DNA of 35,526 nt from the NCBI GenBank assembly GCA_947626515.1, contig CANQSL010000001.1:1-35526 (forward strand). Direction: 5' to 3'. A program made the translations under genes and the position numbers. Below, piece by piece: positions 28,202 to 35,526 of this stretch (positions are counted from its first letter, which is position 1; every line of letters starts with the position of its first letter). Under the pieces are notes generated by a model. The model saw only the letters and a list, made by a program, of their open reading frames with translations. It was not told the DNA's origin and searched no databases. The DNA is from an uncultured Bacilli bacterium (GTDB taxonomy: Bacteria > Bacillota_I > Bacilli_A > RF39 > UBA660).

Positions 28202-30310
28202 ATGGAACAAAATCCTTATGAAGAAAATTTAAAAAAACCATTAGAAAAATATGGAAGAGATATTGTAGCTTTAGCAAAAGATGGCAAAATTGAACCAGTT
28301 ATTGGAAGAGATGATGAAATAAGAAATATTACAAGAGTGTTGTCTAGAAAAACCAAAAACAACCCTGTTTTAATAGGCGAACCTGGCGTAGGGAAAACTG
28401 CAATTGTAGAGGGCCTCGCTTTAAGAATTGTTAAAGGCGACGTCCCTAATAGTTTAAAAGATAAACATATATGGGAATTAGATATGGGAGCTTTAGTTGC
28501 TGGAGCAAAATACAGAGGTGAATTTGAAGAAAGATTAAAAGCGGTATTAAAAGAAATAAAAGAATCAGATGGAGAAATAATTTTATTTATTGATGAAATT
28601 CATATGATTGTCGGAGCTGGTGCATTAGAAGGAGCTATGGATGCTGGAAACATGTTAAAGCCAATGCTAGCCAGAGGAGAAATTCATTGTATTGGTGCAA
28701 CAACACTCAATGAATATAGAAAATATATTGAAAAAGACGGTGCTTTAGAAAGGCGTTTTCAAAAAATCCAAGTTAATGAACCTACAGTTATAGATACAAT
28801 AACTATACTTCGTGGCTTAAAGAATAGATTTGAAGTCTACCACGGTGTAAATATAAAAGATAAAGCACTAGTAGCTGCAGCAACTCTATCTGATAGATAC
28901 ATAACTGATAGATTTTTGCCAGATAAAGCCATTGATTTAATTGATGAAGCTTGCGCAACAATTAAAGTTCAAATGGAATCTGTGCCAACAGAATTAGATT
29001 CTTTATCTAGAAAAATTATGCAATATGAAGTTGAAAAACAAGCTTTAAAACATGAAAAAGATGAATTAAGCAAAAAAAGAATAGAAGAAATAAATAAAAA
29101 ATTAGAAACATTAAAAGAAGATGAGCTATCTTTACGAAAAGATTGGGAAGAAGAAAAACAAATAAATGAAAAAATAAATAAAAAGAAAGAAGAAATTGAG
29201 CAAAAAAAATATGAATTAGAAGTTGCGGAAAACAATTATGACTTAGAAACTGCAGCTAAATTAAGACATGGAGTTATTCCCGCTTTAAGGCAAGAATTAG
29301 AAAATTTAAACAATTCAAACAAAAGAAATATTTTAAGTGATGTTGTCGATGATGAATCCATTGCAAAAATTATTTCTAAATGGACAAATATTCCTATCAG
29401 TAAATTAGTTGGTGGAGAAAGAGAAAAATTAATCAATCTTTATGAAAACATGAAAAAAAGAGTTAAAGGACAAGATGAAGCATTGATGTTAGTTAGCGAA
29501 GCTATAAAACGAGCAAGAGCTGGTATAAAAGATCCAAATCGTCCAATTGGCTCATTTATGTTTTTAGGTCCAACAGGAGTTGGTAAAACAGAAGTTGCAA
29601 GAACCTTAGCATATGAACTTTTTGATGATGAAAAACACATGATAAGAATCGATATGAGCGAATATATGGAAGCACATTCAGTTGCAAGATTAATTGGAGC
29701 TCCTCCTGGATATGTAGGTTACGATGAAGGCGGCCAATTAACTGAAGCAATTAGAAGAAATCCTTATAGTATTGTACTATTTGATGAAATAGAAAAAGCA
29801 CACAAAGATATTTTTAATGTATTATTACAAATTTTGGATGATGGTAGAATTACGGATGGACAAGGTAGAACAATCGATTTTAAAAATACTATAATAATTA
29901 TGACATCAAATTTAGGAAGCGAATACATGTTAAATAAAGATAATGATTATCAAGAAAAAATAGATTTAAGTATTAAATCGACATTTAAGCCTGAATTTAT
30001 AAATCGTATTGACGAAATTATTACTTTCAAACCATTGACTAAAGATGTAGTATATGAAATATTAAATAACATAATTAAAAACATCGAATTAAGATTAAGA
30101 GATAAACAATTAACTTTATCATTAACTGATAAAGCAAAAGATTATATTATAGAAAACAGCTTTGATTACAACTATGGAGCTAGACCAATAAAAAGATATG
30201 TATCTAGAAACATAGAAAGCCTTATTGCTAATGCAATAATCAACGATAAAATCATTTACGGAACTAACATAAATATAGATATTAAAGACAATAGTTTTTA
30301 CATAAAATAA
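28202..30310 (+). CDS. clpB: ClpB-type Hsp100 chaperone lacking the N-terminal domain
   Basis: '[27 protein letters not shown]', two Walker A sites ([18 protein letters not shown]), ClpB-like M domain; GGAG RBS before ATG 28202 (track start is an upstream TTG). Confidence 0.92.
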   Translation: MEQNPYEENLKKPLEKYGRDIVALAKDGKIEPVIGRDDEIRNITRVLSRKTKNNPVLIGEPGVGKTAIVEGLALRIVKGDVPNSLKDKHIWELDMGALVAGAKYRGEFEERLKAVLKEIKESDGEIILFIDEIHMIVGAGALEGAMDAGNMLKPMLARGEIHCIGATTLNEYRKYIEKDGALERRFQKIQVNEPTVIDTITILRGLKNRFEVYHGVNIKDKALVAAATLSDRYITDRFLPDKAIDLIDEACATIKVQMESVPTELDSLSRKIMQYEVEKQALKHEKDELSKKRIEEINKKLETLKEDELSLRKDWEEEKQINEKINKKKEEIEQKKYELEVAENNYDLETAAKLRHGVIPALRQELENLNNSNKRNILSDVVDDESIAKIISKWTNIPISKLVGGEREKLINLYENMKKRVKGQDEALMLVSEAIKRARAGIKDPNRPIGSFMFLGPTGVGKTEVARTLAYELFDDEKHMIRIDMSEYMEAHSVARLIGAPPGYVGYDEGGQLTEAIRRNPYSIVLFDEIEKAHKDIFNVLLQILDDGRITDGQGRTIDFKNTIIIMTSNLGSEYMLNKDNDYQEKIDLSIKSTFKPEFINRIDEIITFKPLTKDVVYEILNNIIKNIELRLRDKQLTLSLTDKAKDYIIENSFDYNYGARPIKRYVSRNIESLIANAIINDKIIYGTNINIDIKDNSFYIK

Positions 30311-30332
30311 AAAGGCCTAGGCCTTTTTATTT
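30305..30332. terminator. Bidirectional terminator, 28-nt perfect palindrome AAATAAAAAGGCCTAGGCCTTTTTATTT
   Basis: Contains the clpB TAA and the convergent gene's TAG. Confidence 0.85.
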
Positions 30333-31372
30333 ATTTCTTTAACACAATAGGATGCTAAACCGATACCTGTTATCATTGAAATAAAGGAAATTAAACCACC
30401 AATATATGGAATGTAGCTTAAAACAAATATTAAAGCTAAACCAATTATTGTGCTTATATATTTATTCATACTCTTATTCATGAATTTCTTATCTATATAA
30501 ATTCCTAATACGTATCCACTAAATATATTAGATAGATAGACAATTATTCCAAACAATATTCCAAGTATTACACCAATTGGAGCTAAGAAACCAGTAAATA
30601 ACAACATTAATGAGACAATAGGAACTCCTATTAAAGCTGCCAATCCAATTGCAATAACTTTCCAAATATTATCTTTAGCAATAGTGTTGAATTTTTTAAA
30701 TATCTTCTCAAATAAGAATACTAATAAAATACTTAATATTGCCAATTGAATAAACGATTTTATTGCACTAGAAACTATTGATTTTAAATCTACCTGTTGA
30801 ACTTTAAAAGTTTCCTTTTTTATTTTATCATCTAAATTTTTTACTGATGCATCTTCATTATATTTTATTTTTCCTTTAATTGTTGCATTTTTAGCATTTA
30901 TAGTATTAGCTAAAACAGTTACATTTCCGTTAAATGTACCACTTAAGGTTACTTCTGATCCATAAATATAAATATTTCTATCAACCGTACCTTCTATAGT
31001 TAAATCTTCTGCAAAAATATATGCATCTCGAGAAAGTTTTGATTCCTTTTTTATCTTTACTATTGAACCTGCAATAAAACTATCATTTAAAACTTCTCCT
31101 TCAATATCAATATTTGCACCAGCAGTAAAAATATACTGTTGCTTCGCCCCAATTGATACATCATTTCCAGCAATAAAGCTAATTCCTTTAATAGGCTTTA
31201 AAACTTCCACTTTATTTCCAGCTAAAAACGCTGTTCCATCTAATTCTTCATTAATCTTTACTTTTTCACCAGCTTGAAACAAGTCTTTTATATAACCTTT
31301 AGCAAAAGTCGCTGTTGTAAAAATTAAAAAAGCTATTAAAAAGAAAATACTAAATTTTAATTTCTTTTTCAA
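30317..31372 (-). CDS. Membrane protein with signal peptide and bactofilin-like (polymer-forming) beta-repeat ectodomain
   Basis: Repeating 'FLAGNKVEV/FIAGNDVSI/FTAGANIDIEGEV/FIAGSIVKI' then several TM helices. Confidence 0.75.
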   Translation of the reverse strand: MKKKLKFSIFFLIAFLIFTTATFAKGYIKDLFQAGEKVKINEELDGTAFLAGNKVEVLKPIKGISFIAGNDVSIGAKQQYIFTAGANIDIEGEVLNDSFIAGSIVKIKKESKLSRDAYIFAEDLTIEGTVDRNIYIYGSEVTLSGTFNGNVTVLANTINAKNATIKGKIKYNEDASVKNLDDKIKKETFKVQQVDLKSIVSSAIKSFIQLAILSILLVFLFEKIFKKFNTIAKDNIWKVIAIGLAALIGVPIVSLMLLFTGFLAPIGVILGILFGIIVYLSNIFSGYVLGIYIDKKFMNKSMNKYISTIIGLALIFVLSYIPYIGGLISFISMITGIGLASYCVKEINKKA

Positions 31373-31448
31373 AAAATCATCTCCTTACCTATAATATTAC
31401 ACAAATAAATTTAAAATGCAATAAATTATTTTTTTACACATTAAAAAC

Positions 31449-31477
31449 TTGAATTATTTATTTATTTTATATATAAT
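31449..31477 (+). promoter_or_regulatory. Sigma-A promoter TTGAAT-N17-TATAAT
   Basis: Motif and spacing read directly upstream of ATG 31496. Confidence 0.65.
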
Positions 31478-31495
31478 AATTTTGGGTGATAGTAT

Positions 31496-31858
31496 ATGAG
31501 TAAAGGAAAAAATACTAAATCAAATACTAAAAAAAATACGTCCAAAAAAATAACTAAAAATACTAAAGAATATAAAGATGGAATAATTATTCCAGAAAAT
31601 GACGTCAATATAGAAATTCCTAAAAAAACTAAAAAAACAGTTAAACTGGAAGAAGCTAAAACAAAACCAAAGAATAAAAAACTTTTATTTATAGGATTTT
31701 TAATTTGTGTATTAGGTATAATTGCTCTATTATTATCAATAATAGCTAATAGAATAATCGATAGAAATTTTTTAAATGATTCAAGTGTATTAGCAATGAT
31801 AATAATAAGCATAATAATTGAATGTTTTGGAGCATTTATTATTATAAGTGAATCATAA
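31496..31858 (+). CDS. Small membrane protein with Lys-rich N-terminus and two TM helices
   Basis: 120-aa ORF, promoter and RBS GGGTGAT upstream. Confidence 0.7.
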   Translation: MSKGKNTKSNTKKNTSKKITKNTKEYKDGIIIPENDVNIEIPKKTKKTVKLEEAKTKPKNKKLLFIGFLICVLGIIALLLSIIANRIIDRNFLNDSSVLAMIIISIIIECFGAFIIISES

Positions 31859-31877
31859 AACTGTAGTGTGAGGTATT

Positions 31878-33305
31878 ATGAGAAAAAATAACAAAAAATA
31901 TAAAAAAGTTACAATACTATTATTATCAATTGTTTTTTTTGTAACTATTATGTTTTTTGTTTTTTTAATTTTTGGGGAAAAAGATATAGTTTTAACTTTA
32001 AGTGGAAAGAATATGTCATATATAAATTATGGAGAAAATTACAAAGAAGAAGGTTATAAAGCAATATACTGTAATAAATACATAAAAATATTTTGTAAAG
32101 ATATAACACAAAAAGTTACTATAACAGAAAAAAATAAAACTAATATATCATATTCAAAAGTCTATAACATAAATTTTAATGGAATGAATAAAACTATTGA
32201 AAGAAAAATATTAATTGTAGATAAAGAAAGTCCAGAAATTGAATTGGTAAACTCGGATTTACTAACTTGTCCAAACAAAGAATACGTTGAAGAAGGATAT
32301 AACGCAACTGATAATGTAGATGGAAATATTACAGATAAAGTTATAGCTACAGTTGAAAAAGATAAGGTTACCTATACTGTTGAAGATAGTAGTGGAAACA
32401 AAAAAACAATTGTTAGAAATGTTAAATATGGTGATAATGAAAGTCCAAAAATATCTTTAATAGGTGACGAAACAATTAATATACTTTTAAATAATGATTA
32501 TATAGAGCCAGGCTACAACGCTACGGATAATTGTGATAAAACTGTAGTTGTAACTACTAATACAAATTTAAATACAAACAAAGTTGGAGATTATACTGTA
32601 AATTACGAAGCAACTGACTCTAGTGGAAATAAATCAATTGCCAAAAGAAATATTAGAGTGATTGATAGCCAAAATATAGAAAAAAATGGAAAAGTAGTTT
32701 ATATTACTTTTGACGATGGTCCTGGTCCATATACAAAAGATATTTTAAATATATTAGATAAATATAATGTAAAAGTAACATTTTTTGTAACAAATCAATT
32801 TAGCAATTATGTCCCTTTAATAAAAGACGAATTCGAAAAAGGACATACTATAGCAGTACATACAGCTACTCACAATTTTGATAAAGTATATCAATCTGTT
32901 GATAATTATTTAGAAGATTTTAATTCGATGAATCAAATTATATATCAATATACAGGCAATTACACAAAGATGTTTAGATTCCCTGGTGGAAGTAGTAATA
33001 CTGCAAGTAAATTTAACCCAGGAATTGTTACACGTATAGCTAAAAAAATGACAGATCTTGGTTATATTTATTATGATTGGAATGTCGATAGTATGGATAC
33101 ATCTACAAGTAATTCAAAAACCATAGCAAATAATGTTATAAATGATATTGCCAAACATGACTATTCAATTGTATTAATGCATGATATTAAAAAAGCTAAT
33201 ATTGCAAGTATTGATGAAATATTAAGTGAAGGTATTTTAAAGGGATATACTTTTTTGCCCCTTACAGAAGCTTCTCCCACTAGTCACCATAGAATTAATA
33301 ATTAG
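31878..33305 (+). CDS. Membrane-anchored polysaccharide deacetylase (NodB/CE4) with DUF5011-like Ig repeats
   Basis: 'YITFDDGPGPYT', 'HTATH', 'RFPGGSSN', 'DWNVDSMD', 'VLMHD'; 'EEGYNATDNVDGNITDKV' and 'EPGYNATDNCDKT' repeats. Confidence 0.93.
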   Translation: MRKNNKKYKKVTILLLSIVFFVTIMFFVFLIFGEKDIVLTLSGKNMSYINYGENYKEEGYKAIYCNKYIKIFCKDITQKVTITEKNKTNISYSKVYNINFNGMNKTIERKILIVDKESPEIELVNSDLLTCPNKEYVEEGYNATDNVDGNITDKVIATVEKDKVTYTVEDSSGNKKTIVRNVKYGDNESPKISLIGDETINILLNNDYIEPGYNATDNCDKTVVVTTNTNLNTNKVGDYTVNYEATDSSGNKSIAKRNIRVIDSQNIEKNGKVVYITFDDGPGPYTKDILNILDKYNVKVTFFVTNQFSNYVPLIKDEFEKGHTIAVHTATHNFDKVYQSVDNYLEDFNSMNQIIYQYTGNYTKMFRFPGGSSNTASKFNPGIVTRIAKKMTDLGYIYYDWNVDSMDTSTSNSKTIANNVINDIAKHDYSIVLMHDIKKANIASIDEILSEGILKGYTFLPLTEASPTSHHRINN

Positions 33306-33315
33306 AGGTGTTTTT

Positions 33316-34170
33316 ATGAAAGTTTTTAATATATTATTATACATTTTTGGTATAACTTTACCAATTATACTACTTATAAGTTCTTTTATTAAACCTACTA
33401 TAAGAAAAATTATCAAAAATATATTTATAGCAGGAACAATATTTGCTTGTTTTTATATATTAAAATTAGGAGGAGATCACTTAATGAATAAAGATATCAT
33501 CGACAGTAAAGAACCAGAAGAAATAACTACTAATGAAATAAAAACTAGTGAAGAAAAAGTAAGTACTACTACAATGGACGAACATAAAATCATAAATAAA
33601 GATGGACTTTACTATATTGATGGATACCTAATTGTTAATAAAACTTATCCACTACCAGATGACTATGTTCCAACAAACACATATAAAGATGCAACAGGAC
33701 AAGATTATTGTCCAACATGTTTAGATATTGATACATATGAAAGCTATAAACTAATGGAAGCCGATGCTGAAGCTTTAGGATTAAATTTATGGATACAAAG
33801 TGGATACAGAAGTTATAATCTGCAAACAAGATTATATAATGATTATGTATCTAGAGATGGCAAAACTTTAGCTGATACGTATAGTGCAAGACCTGGACAT
33901 TCTGAACATCAAACGGGATTAGCTTTTGATTTAAATACTATTACTGATTCTTTCGCATATACTGATGAAGGAAAATGGGTAGATATGAATGCTTACAAAT
34001 ATGGATTCATATTAAGATACCCAAAATCTAAAGAGGAAATAACTGGTTACAAATATGAACCATGGCATCTTAGATATGTAGGAAAAGAATTAGCTGAAAA
34101 ACTTTATAATAATGGGGATTGGATAACTTTAGAAGAATATTTTAATCTAACAAGTACATATAGCGATTAG
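33316..34170 (+). CDS. VanY-type D-alanyl-D-alanine carboxypeptidase (M15B)
   Basis: 'SGYRSYNLQTRLYNDYV', 'ARPGHSEHQTGLAFDL', 'YEPWHLRYVG'; N-terminal TM helices. Confidence 0.93.
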   Translation: MKVFNILLYIFGITLPIILLISSFIKPTIRKIIKNIFIAGTIFACFYILKLGGDHLMNKDIIDSKEPEEITTNEIKTSEEKVSTTTMDEHKIINKDGLYYIDGYLIVNKTYPLPDDYVPTNTYKDATGQDYCPTCLDIDTYESYKLMEADAEALGLNLWIQSGYRSYNLQTRLYNDYVSRDGKTLADTYSARPGHSEHQTGLAFDLNTITDSFAYTDEGKWVDMNAYKYGFILRYPKSKEEITGYKYEPWHLRYVGKELAEKLYNNGDWITLEEYFNLTSTYSD

Positions 34171-34184
34171 CTATATGTTTTTTA
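34156..34184 (+). terminator. Terminator ACATATAGC-GATTA-GCTATATGT-TTTTTA with the vanY stop in the loop
   Basis: 9-bp perfect stem plus T-run. Confidence 0.85.
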
Positions 34185-34246
34185 TTGATAAAGAAAAAGT
34201 TATATGATATTCTAGAAATATCTTTTTTCAACAAGGAGATGTTATT

Positions 34247-35526
34247 ATGGCCAAAATAACTTTTTGTTATATATATGAAAAAAAAGAGATTAAATATCAA
34301 AGAAAAAAAATTAATGTTTTAATTATTAATGATATAGAATTAGGTATTTATTTTACTAATACTGACAATTTAATTGTTGCATCAGTTATTACTGGCAAGC
34401 ATAGTGGCAAAGCTTACCCAATACTTGGAAATGAATCTAGTGAAGATAAATATGTTATCGTTACAAAAGATATAGATATTGCAGCACAAAATACTGGGTA
34501 TGTAATGAATTTTAATATAATTAAAAAAAGATTAAAAGAACAGATATATTATAAGTACTACCAACCGGATAACAAAAAAAGTCCTGAAAGAGTTATTCCA
34601 ATAAAAGATAAAGATTTATTAAATTATCTAGATAATTTAGAAAATACTGTTGATTTAGATATTTCTAATATAAATGCAATCCATAATCAATTAAAAATTA
34701 ACTTTTTATATCAAGAAGATCAAATTAAAATGCTGTTATCCTCACTATATAAAAATAAACAATTGAATGATTCTTCATTAGATAAATCAGCAATATTGAA
34801 TTTAAAAGAAAATATTATAATATCTGGAGACGTGGGATGTGGAAAAACTTCTCTATTAAATCAAACACTAGAATACTTAAAAATTCCAAATATTACTATT
34901 GATATATCTGAATTAATAAATGAAACTATTACTATTAAAGAAATCCTTGAAAACTTATATTATAAATACGATGAAAATATAAAAGTAGTGGAAAGTGGAT
35001 GTATTATTTTAAATAATATTGATTTACTACAAAAAGAAAATAAAGATATTTCTAATGATAGCAAAATAGAAGTAATTAATAATTTATCAATATTATTAGA
35101 TGGAAATTCATTTATAATAAATGGTGAAGTGTTTAATACCGAAAAACTATCTATTGTAGGCATAGGTCAATTTGATAAAAATATTAAAACCAATGATAAA
35201 ACTGATTATAAAAAAATTGATTTAAATGATTATCAAGTTTTGGATTATCCTAATAACTTCATTTCTAAATTTAGTAAAGTAATATGTATGACTTCTATAA
35301 ATAATTTTGAGCAATTAAGAAATATTCTTATTGATTCTAATATTAGCCCTTTAAAATATTATATTGAATTTTTTAAAGAAATGAATATAACTTTAGAATA
35401 CGATGATGAATTTATTGACTATATTGTTCTTAAAGCTTCTAAATTAAATATGGGTGCACGCGGCTTAAAATTAGTATTAGATAACTATTTTAACGATACA
35501 TTACTTGACTTATTAAATAATAATAA
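34247..35526 (+). CDS. Partial ClpX-like AAA+ protein with degenerate catalytic motifs (runs off window)
   Basis: Manual translation from ATG 34247 (RBS AAGGAGA), no stop to 35526; 'IISGDVGCGKTSLLNQ', 'GCIILNNIDLL', 'MGARGLKLVLDNYFNDTLLDLL' align in order with ClpX; not in the ORF track. Confidence 0.82.
   Translation, partial: MAKITFCYIYEKKEIKYQRKKINVLIINDIELGIYFTNTDNLIVASVITGKHSGKAYPILGNESSEDKYVIVTKDIDIAAQNTGYVMNFNIIKKRLKEQIYYKYYQPDNKKSPERVIPIKDKDLLNYLDNLENTVDLDISNINAIHNQLKINFLYQEDQIKMLLSSLYKNKQLNDSSLDKSAILNLKENIIISGDVGCGKTSLLNQTLEYLKIPNITIDISELINETITIKEILENLYYKYDENIKVVESGCIILNNIDLLQKENKDISNDSKIEVINNLSILLDGNSFIINGEVFNTEKLSIVGIGQFDKNIKTNDKTDYKKIDLNDYQVLDYPNNFISKFSKVICMTSINNFEQLRNILIDSNISPLKYYIEFFKEMNITLEYDDEFIDYIVLKASKLNMGARGLKLVLDNYFNDTLLDLLNNN

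Noticed and set aside
28969-29750. Four - strand ORFs (28969, 29236, 29440, 29556)
   Set aside because: All antisense to clpB; Ser/Phe-rich composition typical of antisense AT-rich coding DNA
31462-31812. 116-aa - strand ORF
   Set aside because: Antisense to the + gene 31496-31858, which has a promoter and RBS
34960-35163. 67-aa - strand ORF
   Set aside because: Antisense to the ClpX-like ORF
1-35526. CRISPR array, tRNA or rRNA genes
   Set aside because: No regularly spaced repeat array beyond the two-copy repeat at 15-73 and no recognisable tRNA/rRNA sequence

Overview
The window is AT-rich DNA from a low-GC, Gram-positive-type bacterium, probably an uncultured Bacilli/Firmicutes lineage (inference). 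TGA behaves as a stop and TGG encodes Trp, so table 11 fits. The centre (about 4.6-22 kb, minus strand) is a cell-surface polysaccharide / wall-teichoic-acid-like locus. It holds a TagO/WecA-like initiating transferase, several GT2 and GT4 glycosyltransferases, a TagGH/Wzm-Wzt-like ABC exporter, and a GtrB/GtrA/GT-C lipid-linked-sugar module. It also contains three fusions: GT2-GT4, HAD-GtrA, and O-antigen-ligase/polymerase-GT4-TagA/WecG. The flanks carry gmk, a GH25 lysozyme, an RluA-type pseudouridine synthase, a diverged GDPD-like protein, a TetR regulator, a sporulation-type sigma factor, an N-domain-less ClpB behind a near-perfect CIRCE element, a membrane bactofilin-like protein, a polysaccharide deacetylase and a VanY-type carboxypeptidase. 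At the right edge is a truncated ClpX-like AAA+ protein, absent from the ORF track, that appears to have lost its Walker B acidic pair, GYVG pore loop and arginine finger. The most notable observations are this pseudo-ClpX, the triple-fusion wall-polymer enzyme, and a recurring architecture in which terminator hairpins contain or abut stop codons; all four convergent gene pairs in the window share one symmetric hairpin. No tRNA, rRNA or CRISPR array was recognised.
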